Assembly: GCA_030835845.1 (NCBI GenBank) | Contig: JAUROD010000036.1 | Coordinates: forward strand, 1-64,000 | Direction: 5' to 3' | Source: Flavobacteriaceae bacterium | GTDB taxonomy: Bacteria; Bacteroidota; Bacteroidia; Flavobacteriales; Flavobacteriaceae | DNA: 64,000 nucleotides | Shown: positions 49,886 through 59,152 of the stretch, piece by piece | How positions within the stretch are numbered: the stretch's first letter is position 1 | Layout of the letters: the number at the start of each line of letters is the position of its first letter | The notes under the pieces: generated by a model | Told to the model about the DNA's origin: nothing | The model's database searches: none | Seen by the model: the letters and a program-made list of their open reading frames with translations, nothing else | Translations under genes and position numbers: made by a program

Positions 49886-50734
49886 TTACCAGTCCTTTTT
49901 CGTTTTAATTGGAACACCTTTAACTTTTTCGGCATTCACTTTGTCTTGAACATTTTTTTCTTGCTGATTCATCGCCTCTAACAAGCTTTTAACTTGTTCT
50001 GGAGAAAGTTGACCAGGCTTTCTTGGTGGAAGGGGTTTTTTATTTTCACCCTCCTTTTTTTCATCTTTTTTATTTTTAGGATTCTCTTTTTCTTGATCTC
50101 CCTTTTCCTCATCTTCTTTGGGGTCCTTTTGGTCTTGATCTCCCTCATCTTCGCCATCATCTGAGGGCTTTTCCTTCTGATCTCCTTCTTGATTTTCGTT
50201 CTCTTTTTCTTGATCCTTCTGATCTTGTTGATCCTTTTGATCTTCCTGATCTTGTTGATCTTGGTTCTGATTTTCTTTTTCTAGAAGTTCCTTCGCTAAA
50301 GCATAATTATATCGTGTTTGATCGTCTGTTGAGTTATTTCGCAATGCATTTTTATATGCCTCAACCGCTTTTGGGTAATCTTTTTTTTGCATAAAAGTAT
50401 TCCCTAAATTATGAAAAGCTAAATGACGACCCTCCTTGTTTTCACTATTTTTTTGGGTGAGAAAATAACGTTGTGATGCCTGGTCAAAATCGCTTGATCT
50501 GTAAAGTGAATTTCCAAGATTATACTGTGCTTTGTTGTTTAATTTGTCCTTTGATAAGGCTTTACGATACTCTGCTTCAGCATTTATAAAAGATTCTTTT
50601 TGATGCAGTTCGTTTCCTTCTGCAATCAAATTATTTACTTCTTCTTTTTGCTGTGTCCATGCTGTTTGAACAAGCAAAAATAAGGCGATTAAAAAATAAT
50701 TTTTTCTTTTCATCTCAATCTTTTTGTTTCTCAT
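49886..50734 (-). CDS. batC: BatC-like TPR protein with charged low-complexity tail
   Basis: 282 aa; TPR region then (D/E/Q/K)-rich tract, between batB and batD. Confidence 0.82.
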   Translation of the reverse strand: MRNKKIEMKRKNYFLIALFLLVQTAWTQQKEEVNNLIAEGNELHQKESFINAEAEYRKALSKDKLNNKAQYNLGNSLYRSSDFDQASQRYFLTQKNSENKEGRHLAFHNLGNTFMQKKDYPKAVEAYKNALRNNSTDDQTRYNYALAKELLEKENQNQDQQDQEDQKDQQDQKDQEKENENQEGDQKEKPSDDGEDEGDQDQKDPKEDEEKGDQEKENPKNKKDEKKEGENKKPLPPRKPGQLSPEQVKSLLEAMNQQEKNVQDKVNAEKVKGVPIKTKKDW

Positions 50735-51761
50735 TAAACAGATTCAAACGTGTAATCCAACGTGTTTTTGTCTCTAATAAAAATACGTCAATCAAAAGTA
50801 ATAGGAATCCTGCAATCAAAAAAGGCTGGAAACGATCTTTATAGCTAACAAATTTCTTTGCTTCAAATTCCTTTTTCTCCATTTGCCTCAATTCCTCTCT
50901 AACAAATTCCAATACTGACTGCGTATTATTTCCGTCAAGGTATGCAGCATCTGTTGAAGTTGAAATTGATTCTAATACAACCGTATTTCTCTTTGTGATA
51001 ACTACCTCACCGTTTTGGTCTTTTTTGTATTCATCTATTACTCCATTTAGCTTAATCGGAATTGGCGCTCCTTTTTCAGTACCAATACCAAGGGTAAAAA
51101 TTTTGATTCCTGCTGCACTTGCACGTTGAGCAGCGTCAATAGTAACGTCCTCAGAGTGATCCTCACCATCAGATAGTATAAAAACAACTCGATTGGTTTG
51201 CTCTTCATCATCAAAATAAGTGATTGCCAAATCTATTGCAGCATCAATTGCTGTTCCTTGAGAGGAAAGCATATCCGTATTCAAGGCCTGTAAAAACATT
51301 TTTGCAGCGCCATAATCAGTAGTGATTGGAAGTTGTGGAATAGCCTGAGCGGCATAAGCTATTATTCCAACTCTGTCACTTGCCAAATCATTTAAAAGAG
51401 CCGAAACCAATCGTTTTGCCTTTTCAAGACGATTGGGGGCAATATCCTCTGCCAACATACTTTTGGATACATCTATTGCAAAAACAATGTCTACTCCTTC
51501 TCTCTTGACTGTCTCAAGTTGAGTTCCAATTTTTGGATTGACCAAGCCAATAATTATACAGACAATTGCTAAACTCAAAACGATAAGTTTTAGTGCTGGC
51601 TTAAATCGAGAGCGATTTGGACTAAGTATATCCAATAGATGACTTGAAGTAAAGGATGCTTGTGTTTTCCTTTTCCAATTCCCCACTAGTATATATCCCA
51701 ACCAAAGTATTAAAACACTTGGTAGAAAATAAAAATAAAATACTTCGTCAAATTGATACAT
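50715..51761 (-). CDS. batB: BatB, VWA-domain membrane protein
   Basis: 348 aa; VDIVFAIDVSKSMLAEDIAPNRLEKAK (MIDAS), C-terminal TM. Confidence 0.9.
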   Translation of the reverse strand: MYQFDEVFYFYFLPSVLILWLGYILVGNWKRKTQASFTSSHLLDILSPNRSRFKPALKLIVLSLAIVCIIIGLVNPKIGTQLETVKREGVDIVFAIDVSKSMLAEDIAPNRLEKAKRLVSALLNDLASDRVGIIAYAAQAIPQLPITTDYGAAKMFLQALNTDMLSSQGTAIDAAIDLAITYFDDEEQTNRVVFILSDGEDHSEDVTIDAAQRASAAGIKIFTLGIGTEKGAPIPIKLNGVIDEYKKDQNGEVVITKRNTVVLESISTSTDAAYLDGNNTQSVLEFVREELRQMEKKEFEAKKFVSYKDRFQPFLIAGFLLLLIDVFLLETKTRWITRLNLFNEKQKD

Positions 51762-52766
51762 CTAAATAAAGCTTCTGTATAACGTATTTTTTAATAACCA
51801 TTCCAGAAAAACCAACCCAAGTGCAATGAGCACCAATAGGCGATATTTTTCTTCGTAATTGTAATATTTAAATTCTTCTATTTCTGTTTTTTCTAACTTG
51901 TTAATTTCAGCATAAATTTTTTCTAGACTTTGATTATCAGTTGCCCTAAAATAAAGCCCACCTGTATCATCTGCAATTGACTGAAGTAACTCCTCGTCTA
52001 TCTCCACTTTGGTAATACCATATTGAAATTTGCCGTTTGGAAGAATTCCAACTGGAGCACGAGCATTCCCATTACTTCCTAAACCAATTGTATACGTTTT
52101 GATTTGAAATTCAACTGCTAATTCAGCTGCAATTTTTGGATCAATAAATCCAGCATTATTTACCCCATCGGTAAGTAAAATAATTACTTTACTTTTTGAA
52201 CTACTATCTTTTAGACGATTAACTGCAGTCGCTAATCCCATTCCAATTGCAGTTCCATCGTTAATCAATCCATCATATCGAATTTCATTCAGTGCATTTT
52301 GAATAATACGCTTATCGCTAGTAATTGGTGTCTTTGTATAACTTTCTCCTGCATATATCACCAAACCAATTCTATCACTTCTACGTTGATTGATAAAATC
52401 ACTGGCTACATTTTTCAATGCATTCAAACGGTCAGGCTTAAGATCTTGCGCCAACATACTTGACGAGACGTCAATTGCCATAATAATATCAATTCCTTTA
52501 TTCGTTTTAGTTCGAGTAGACACATCAACTGTTCTTGGTCGGGCGATTGCCAGTACTAAAAAGATTAATGCAAGAATCCGTAAAATAAATAAAAATGGAC
52601 GTAGGCGAACAAGCAATGAAGGTTTTTCACCAAATCCTTTGATTGAAGAAATTGTCAAACGAGCTTGATGACTTCTGTACTGAAACAGATACCATAGTGT
52701 AAGCGGAACTATTAGCACCAACAGCCAAAAGTATTCAGTATTTGCAAATTCTATTCCGTTCAACAC
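51762..52766 (-). CDS. batA: BatA, VWA-domain membrane protein
   Basis: 334 aa; IDIIMAIDVSSSMLAQDLKPDRLNALK, LLTDGVNNAG. Confidence 0.9.
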   Translation of the reverse strand: MLNGIEFANTEYFWLLVLIVPLTLWYLFQYRSHQARLTISSIKGFGEKPSLLVRLRPFLFILRILALIFLVLAIARPRTVDVSTRTKTNKGIDIIMAIDVSSSMLAQDLKPDRLNALKNVASDFINQRRSDRIGLVIYAGESYTKTPITSDKRIIQNALNEIRYDGLINDGTAIGMGLATAVNRLKDSSSKSKVIILLTDGVNNAGFIDPKIAAELAVEFQIKTYTIGLGSNGNARAPVGILPNGKFQYGITKVEIDEELLQSIADDTGGLYFRATDNQSLEKIYAEINKLEKTEIEEFKYYNYEEKYRLLVLIALGLVFLEWLLKNTLYRSFI

Positions 52767-52768
52767 AA

Positions 52769-54379
52769 TTAAAGTTCTTTTATAATTTCAACTGACGTCA
52801 ATAATCGTTCCTCAATTTCCATCCCATATCGATCTTCTTTAGGGTAAATCAATCGTAATTCAACCGTGCCTTGATCAAATGGAAAGACAATAGAAACAAA
52901 TCGACAACGCACATTGTCCGTTTCCTTATCCAAAAAGTCTAAAGTTCCATAAAGTTTAAATGCATCCGTCCCATCTAAAGATGTAAAACTATCATTTTGT
53001 GCCAATACGTTTGTTCCCCCATTTTCATCATAATAAGCAAGCGCGTTGTTCATTAATTCACGAGCAACTGCCTGCTGTTCTTCTTCACTTAGTTTTTTGT
53101 TTTCAGATACCTCAGATGGTTTAAAACTTAATTCTACAAAAAAATCTTCAAGTGGATTTCCTGAATTATAGACAATTGTTCCATTCTTCGAATCACTTTC
53201 TCTAATCAGTACTTCTGGTGTATGTACCGCCACTAGGGGATTTCCATATTGGCTTACAACCCATTCTTTATCTCGTAGAATTTTTGTTGGATAACGAAGA
53301 ACGGTGTCTTTTACGGGAGTAAAACCATAATAGCTAACTGTTCCTACCAAAGAAATTAAAACAATTGAAAAACATGAAATTACAACTACTTTGATTTTCT
53401 TTTTTCGTTGCTTTTTAGCTAATTCTTTTTGGTAAGCTGCTGTTGCAGCCAACTCTTCCTCTGTTGGCTCTGGAAGTGCTTCTTTCGTTTGAATTACAAC
53501 TTGTTCTACTTTTTTACGATCATTTATTGCTACTCCAAATTCTGGTGCTGAACGAGCAAATTTTACTAAATCTGCCTGCCTAAGGACAGATTTTAGATTG
53601 GATAATGTTTCATTACTTAAGTCAAGTGTTCCTGCATCTTTACGAAGTTCCAATTTATCGATCAGCTCATCAGATGTACTTTCCAGTGCTGAGATTTTTG
53701 CCTCTTCTTCCAAATATCGACGAATAACCTCTGTTAATTTTGAATAATATATTTTATACTCCTCTTGATCATTAGGTTGGTTTTCCTCAAGTGCTTTTAA
53801 TGCATTAATTGCCCACTCAAAAGGAGGTGTTTTTTCCGCTTCAATTGCTTTCTTTTTGCGATGTCTTACATTCAAGTAATAGAGAATTCCTAAGATCAAT
53901 ACTACAAGAGCAAAAACCAAAATATATTGTATCCATTTCGTGTAATTTCGTTTGACCTTTTGAATCGGTTTAATATCAAATAAAGGCTGATTTAGTGTAT
54001 CAACTTGAACTGTTGCAACTTCAATTGATATGGAATCCGTAAAACGCAAACTTTCGTCTATGACTATTTTCTGAGGGGGAATCCAATACGCTCCAGAATC
54101 AAACTGAATTAGAGAATATTTTTTGGTAAATAAATAATAGTTCTGGGAACTAAGAGTTTCTAGTTGACTCTGCTCCAACAACTCAAAAGGAGTAAAAACT
54201 GGACTCTCTGGAAAGATGATTTTTGAAAAGGAATCACTTTTTATTTGAATTGAGAGATTAATTTGTTCACCTATTTTTACCTGTGTAGAATCAACAACAG
54301 TTATAACCTCAACTTGCTGAGCATGCAATAAAATTGCACTAAAAAAGCATCCAATAAGAAAACGTAATTTATGACTCAT
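52769..54379 (-). CDS. Membrane protein of the Bat operon (BatD-like N-terminus, internal TM segments)
   Basis: 536 aa; signal peptide, beta-rich N-terminus, two TM segments, between batA and the DUF58 gene. Confidence 0.65.
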   Translation of the reverse strand: MSHKLRFLIGCFFSAILLHAQQVEVITVVDSTQVKIGEQINLSIQIKSDSFSKIIFPESPVFTPFELLEQSQLETLSSQNYYLFTKKYSLIQFDSGAYWIPPQKIVIDESLRFTDSISIEVATVQVDTLNQPLFDIKPIQKVKRNYTKWIQYILVFALVVLILGILYYLNVRHRKKKAIEAEKTPPFEWAINALKALEENQPNDQEEYKIYYSKLTEVIRRYLEEEAKISALESTSDELIDKLELRKDAGTLDLSNETLSNLKSVLRQADLVKFARSAPEFGVAINDRKKVEQVVIQTKEALPEPTEEELAATAAYQKELAKKQRKKKIKVVVISCFSIVLISLVGTVSYYGFTPVKDTVLRYPTKILRDKEWVVSQYGNPLVAVHTPEVLIRESDSKNGTIVYNSGNPLEDFFVELSFKPSEVSENKKLSEEEQQAVARELMNNALAYYDENGGTNVLAQNDSFTSLDGTDAFKLYGTLDFLDKETDNVRCRFVSIVFPFDQGTVELRLIYPKEDRYGMEIEERLLTSVEIIKEL

Positions 54380-55246
54380 CTATACCCTTGCTTTAAAATA
54401 CCCCAATAATTTTTTTACGTAACTTTCATCTAAACTACAATTTATCAGTCCTGCTCCATTTAATTTAAATAGGTTTTCAGAATAAGCTACTTGCTCTAAT
54501 TGGTGTTTTCGATAATCATTTCGAGTTTTTGAAGAACCCGTATTCACCCATTTAATCTTTGCTGTTTCACTGTCAATAATTGAAATAAATCCAAGGTTTG
54601 GTAAATTTTCTTCCGTCTTGTCGTATACTCTAATCCCTGTTAAATCGTGTTTTTTAGCAACAATTCTAAATGTTTTTTCATATCCCTTGTCCATAAAGTC
54701 AGACAATAGAAAAACAATTGCTTTCTTTTTTAGAATCCCCGACAAAAAAGCCAGTGCATTTCCAATATTAGTTTTTTTGCTTTTAGGTTGAAATTCGAGT
54801 AATTCTCGTATGATTCTCAAAATATGGGATTTTCCTTTTTTTGGAGGTATAAATAATTCTACTTGATCTGAAAAAAGAAGTAAACCTACCTTGTCATTGT
54901 TTTGAAGTGCTGAAAAGGACAAAGTAGCAGCTACTTCAGTTAGTATATCTCGTTTAAATTGATTTTCTGTCCCATAAAATTCGGATCCACTAACATCGAC
55001 AACCAACATTAAAGTAAGTTCGCGCTCTTCTTCAAATACTTTTACAAAAGGCTCATTGTATCTTGCTGTCACATTCCAATCAATGGCACGAACATCATCA
55101 CCAAACTGATATTGGCGAACTTCGCTAAAAGTCATTCCACGACCTTTGAAGGTGCTGTGATATTCACCACCAAAAACGTGATCGCTCAAGCGACGTGTTT
55201 TGATTTCAATTTTACGTACTTTTTTTAAAAGTTCTTTCGTATCCAT
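54380..55246 (-). CDS. DUF58 domain protein
   Basis: 288 aa; EYHSTFKGRGMTFSEVRQYQFGDDVRAIDWNVTAR, characteristic of MoxR-associated DUF58 proteins. Confidence 0.93.
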   Translation of the reverse strand: MDTKELLKKVRKIEIKTRRLSDHVFGGEYHSTFKGRGMTFSEVRQYQFGDDVRAIDWNVTARYNEPFVKVFEEERELTLMLVVDVSGSEFYGTENQFKRDILTEVAATLSFSALQNNDKVGLLLFSDQVELFIPPKKGKSHILRIIRELLEFQPKSKKTNIGNALAFLSGILKKKAIVFLLSDFMDKGYEKTFRIVAKKHDLTGIRVYDKTEENLPNLGFISIIDSETAKIKWVNTGSSKTRNDYRKHQLEQVAYSENLFKLNGAGLINCSLDESYVKKLLGYFKARV

Positions 55247-55266
55247 GAAGTGGTTTTGTGGTTGTT

Positions 55267-56268
55267 TTAGGGTACTTCCACGTGGTTGATGATTTGAGCA
55301 ATCAAATCTTCTGTTGTTACATTTTCAGCTTCTGCCTCATAAGTTAATCCTATTCGATGACGCATAACGTCATAAATTACAGCACGTACATCTTCAGGGA
55401 TTACATACCCTCTATGCTTTAAAAAAGCATAACATTTTGATGCTGTTGCCAAATTGATACTTCCCCTTGGTGAGGCACCAAAACTAATAAGAGGTTTTAT
55501 TTTTTCTAGTTGATAGTTCTCAGGGTATCTTGTGGCAAATACAAGATCTAAAATATATTTCTCAATTTTTTCATCCATGTATACCTCTCGAACTGTTTCT
55601 TGAGCAGACATGATTTGCTTTGTTGTAATTACGGGTTTGATTTTCTGTTGGGTCGCATTTAAATTTTGACGAACAATAAGTTGCTCATCCTCCAATTTTG
55701 GATAATCAATAACTGTTTTAAGCATAAAACGGTCTACTTGTGCTTCAGGTAGAGGATAGGTTCCCTCTTGTTCAACGGGGTTTTGTGTTGCCATCACTAA
55801 AAAAGGTTGTTGCAACTTAAAGGTACTATCTCCGATTGTAACCTGTTTTTCTTGCATTGCTTCAAGTAATGCCGATTGAACTTTTGCTGGAGCTCTGTTA
55901 ATCTCATCTGCCAAAACAAAATTTGCGAAAATCGGTCCTTTTTTAATCGAAAAATCATTCTCTTTGATATTATAGATCATAGTACCAACTACATCTGCGG
56001 GAAGTAAATCCGGAGTAAATTGAATTCGACTAAAACTTCCTTTTACAGCTTGACTAAGGGTATTAATAGCAAGTGTTTTTGCTAATCCCGGTACTCCCTC
56101 TAATAGAATGTGTCCGCGACCTAGAAGACCAATTAAAAGTCTTTCGATCATTTGTTTTTGACCAATGATGACTTTATTAATCTCAAGAGTTAATAAATCT
56201 ACGAAAGCACTTTCCTGCTCAATTTTCTCATTGATTGCTTTAATATCTTTTCCTGTTTGGGTATCCAT
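55267..56268 (-). CDS. MoxR-family AAA+ ATPase
   Basis: 333 aa; GHILLEGVPGLAKTLAINTL, DLLPADVVGT, LADEINRAPAKVQSALLEAMQE, ATQNPVEQEGTYPLPEAQVDRF. Confidence 0.96.
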   Translation of the reverse strand: MDTQTGKDIKAINEKIEQESAFVDLLTLEINKVIIGQKQMIERLLIGLLGRGHILLEGVPGLAKTLAINTLSQAVKGSFSRIQFTPDLLPADVVGTMIYNIKENDFSIKKGPIFANFVLADEINRAPAKVQSALLEAMQEKQVTIGDSTFKLQQPFLVMATQNPVEQEGTYPLPEAQVDRFMLKTVIDYPKLEDEQLIVRQNLNATQQKIKPVITTKQIMSAQETVREVYMDEKIEKYILDLVFATRYPENYQLEKIKPLISFGASPRGSINLATASKCYAFLKHRGYVIPEDVRAVIYDVMRHRIGLTYEAEAENVTTEDLIAQIINHVEVP

Positions 56269-56419
56269 AGTGTTAATAGTTTTATACGGGAGAACAAAAA
56301 TGCTTTTTTTTTCGGCGAAAACTTGTTAATAATTGGTTAAAAGTTATGGTTTTACAAGGCATTTGCTTGTTTACATTGTACTTAACTTTAATCTCAATAT
56401 TATTGAGCAATATAAGATA

Positions 56420-57277
56420 ATGAATCGAATAATAGCAGGAACAATGACATGGGGTAGTTGGGGAAAGAAATTTTCAACCAACGAAATTGCGGATTATATC
56501 AATCAGTGTATCGATTTAGGAGTTTATACTTTTGATCATGCTGATATCTACGGGGGCTATACCACTGAAACTGATTTCGGAAAAGGTCTCCAGAAAACAT
56601 CTATTGCCAGAGACAAAATGTTCCATATTTCAAAATGTGGTATTCAATATCCATGTGCAGAAAGAGCACTTTCAGTTAAACATTATAATTACTCCAAGCA
56701 ACATATCATTCAATCAGCAGAACAGTCCATTAAGAATTTAAATATTGATTATTTAGACCTCTTGTTATTGCATCGACCAAGTCCACTGATGGACGTTTCA
56801 GTGATTTCAGATGCCTTTTCATCACTTGAAAAAGACGGGAAAGTACGTGCGTTTGGTGTGTCCAATTTCACTTCCAGTCAAATGGAGCTGCTCAATAAAG
56901 AAGTGACTATTCAATGGAATCAAGTAGAATGTTCCCTTTCCGAATCTCGAGTAATGTTTGATGGAACATTGGATTATCACAATTCAAATAACATTGGCAC
57001 AATGGCTTGGAGTCCACTTGGTGATTATTTTAAAGAAGAAAATCAAGCAAATGAAATAGTAAAACCTATATTGAAGTCTATTGCTGAAAAGTACAAGGTA
57101 ACTCCAGATCAAATTTTATTAGCTTGGTTAATGACACATCCAGCCAATATTCATCCTGTTGTAGGTACAACCAATATTAAACGAATGGAGTCATCATTAC
57201 ATGCGGAAAACATACGTCTAAGCCACGAAGAATGGTTTCTTTTACTAGAAGCGCAGTGGGGACATAAAGTACCTTAA
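56420..57277 (+). CDS. Aldo/keto reductase
   Basis: MNRIIAGTMTWGSWGKK, GVYTFDHADIYGGY, LDLLLLHRPSP; start trimmed to internal Met. Confidence 0.9.
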   Translation: MNRIIAGTMTWGSWGKKFSTNEIADYINQCIDLGVYTFDHADIYGGYTTETDFGKGLQKTSIARDKMFHISKCGIQYPCAERALSVKHYNYSKQHIIQSAEQSIKNLNIDYLDLLLLHRPSPLMDVSVISDAFSSLEKDGKVRAFGVSNFTSSQMELLNKEVTIQWNQVECSLSESRVMFDGTLDYHNSNNIGTMAWSPLGDYFKEENQANEIVKPILKSIAEKYKVTPDQILLAWLMTHPANIHPVVGTTNIKRMESSLHAENIRLSHEEWFLLLEAQWGHKVP

Positions 57278-57279
57278 CA

Positions 57280-58029
57280 ATGAATAAAACAATTTTAATT
57301 ACAGGTGCAACTAGCGGAATTGGAAAAGCAACAGCTAATTTATTTTCACGAAAAGGAGCTCGGCTTATACTCACTGGTCGTCGTCAAAATCGATTAGATG
57401 AATTAAAAAATACACTTCCCACCGAAGTGTTTACTCTTAATTTTGATGTACGAAACTGTCAAGCTGTTTTCGAATGTATCCAGTCATTACCCGAAAATTG
57501 GAAACACATTGATGTGCTCATTAATAATGCCGGAAACGCTCATGGCTTAGACAATGTACAGACAGCAAATCTTGATGATTGGGATGCAATGATTGATGGG
57601 AACGTAAAAGGATTGATGTATGTAACCAAAGCTATTCTTCCTCAAATGGTTGAACGAAATGAGGGTCAAATAATCAATTTAGGTTCTATTGCAGGGTTCG
57701 AAGTTTACCCAAAGGGCAATGTATATTGTGCGAGTAAATTTGCAGTAGATGCATTTACACAAGGTTTACGTATTGATCTAAATCCACATAATATTCGTGT
57801 TAATGCAGTCAATCCTGGATTAGTAGAAACTGAATTTTCAAATATCCGTTTTAAAGGAGACCTTTCACGTGCCGAAAAAGTTTATGCCGATATCAATGCG
57901 CTCCAACCCGAGGATGTAGCAGATGCAATTGCTTATATGGTAAACGCACCCTCTCATGTTACTATTGCAGATATGACGCTTTTACCAACGCAACAAGCAA
58001 ATGCAACGGTAGTGGATAGAAAAAACTGA
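57280..58029 (+). CDS. SDR-family NAD(P)-dependent oxidoreductase (YdfG-like)
   Basis: 249 aa; ILITGATSGIGKATANLF, LINNAGNAHG, YCASKFAVDAFTQGLR. Confidence 0.93.
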   Translation: MNKTILITGATSGIGKATANLFSRKGARLILTGRRQNRLDELKNTLPTEVFTLNFDVRNCQAVFECIQSLPENWKHIDVLINNAGNAHGLDNVQTANLDDWDAMIDGNVKGLMYVTKAILPQMVERNEGQIINLGSIAGFEVYPKGNVYCASKFAVDAFTQGLRIDLNPHNIRVNAVNPGLVETEFSNIRFKGDLSRAEKVYADINALQPEDVADAIAYMVNAPSHVTIADMTLLPTQQANATVVDRKN

Positions 58030-58088
58030 CTTTGATCTTTTAAGAGTTTAATTTTTTTATATTTGATTTTAGAATTAAGCCCACAATC

Positions 58089-58610
58089 ATGCCAAAAATC
58101 AAAGTAAAAAAGTCAATATTCATTGACTCATCTCCAGAAAAAATTTTTGAATTTCTTAATAATCTCAACAATTGGAAATATTGGTCTCCATGGATAATTG
58201 CTGAACCATCTGCAACAGTTTTAGTTAATGATAATGGGAAGTATCATGAATGGGATGGTGAAATAATCGGAAGTGGTAATCTTCAAATCACAGAAATTAA
58301 AAAAAATGAAAATATTCGAATGCAGCTTAATTTCATTAAACCATGGAGATCAAAAGCATTAACTCAATTTTCTTTTGAATTATCGGATAACGGTACAATT
58401 GTATCTTGGGAAATGGAAAGTAATTTACCCTTTTTCTTGTTTTGGATGAAAAAACAAATGGAGATTTTTGTTGGTATGGATTATGAGCGTGGTCTGAGCA
58501 TGATGAAAGATTGTATTGAAATAGGTAGTCCAAATTCACATCTTGAGTTTAGGGGAATAAATACCTATACTGCAAAAAATTATATTGGAATAAAAACCCA
58601 TTGTGATTGA
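58089..58610 (+). CDS. SRPBCC-family protein, C-terminally truncated at the start of a GyrI-like domain
   Basis: 173 aa; KSIFIDSSPEKIFEFLNNLNNWKYWSPW; ends abruptly at HLEFRGINTYTAKNYIGIKTHCD, the beginning of the second domain normally present. Confidence 0.7.
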   Translation: MPKIKVKKSIFIDSSPEKIFEFLNNLNNWKYWSPWIIAEPSATVLVNDNGKYHEWDGEIIGSGNLQITEIKKNENIRMQLNFIKPWRSKALTQFSFELSDNGTIVSWEMESNLPFFLFWMKKQMEIFVGMDYERGLSMMKDCIEIGSPNSHLEFRGINTYTAKNYIGIKTHCD

Positions 58611-59086
58611 TGGAGACCCCTTAACGAAAAAAATGAATTACTAAATTGAAAACTAGCTACCTCCAAAAAAAGGCTACGTCGTGCATTTAGTTGTCCCATG
58701 TAAAAAGGTTGGTTTTCATCCGTATGCAAATCAATATCATTTCCAAAATCTACAATTGGAAGAACATCATCATTCAATAAAATGGGTTGCATTACCCATC
58801 TTCCAAGTTCAATTACAAATGCATCAAAAACAATTGGTATTCGGCGGGTTTCATACTCTGGTGCACTTAAAACAAGTGTTGTATCATCATTGTTAGGCTT
58901 AGTAACGGATAATTGGAATGTACCTTTAAAATCTGTATAGACACCATTACTTGTATTTTCCACTAAAACCTTTAATCCTGGAATTGGTATACCTTTTTCA
59001 TCTACACAAAAACCTCGAATGAGATGGGTTTGTCCATAAACAAAATGCACAAACAAAACAGAGAGAAAAAGTAGTTTATTTTACAT
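58580..59086 (-). pseudogene. TonB-dependent receptor N-terminal remnant (signal peptide + carboxypeptidase-like regulatory domain + start of plug)
   Basis: Frame reads M*NKLLFLSVLFVHFVYGQTHLIRGFCVDEKGIPIPGLKVLVENTSNGVYTDFKGTFQLSV...QLNARRSLFLEVASFQFSNSFFSLRGL, with TAA at codon 2 (59081-59083); sequence ends early in the plug. Confidence 0.8.
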
Positions 59087-59152
59087 GGTTTTAAATTTGG
59101 GTTGTATTAAATATATAAATTTTTAATCTTTAAACAATAAAACCTCAAATCA

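Noticed and set aside
49978-50160. Minus-strand 60-aa K/R-rich ORF inside batC
   Set aside because: Alternate-frame reading of the batC low-complexity tract; composition artefact.
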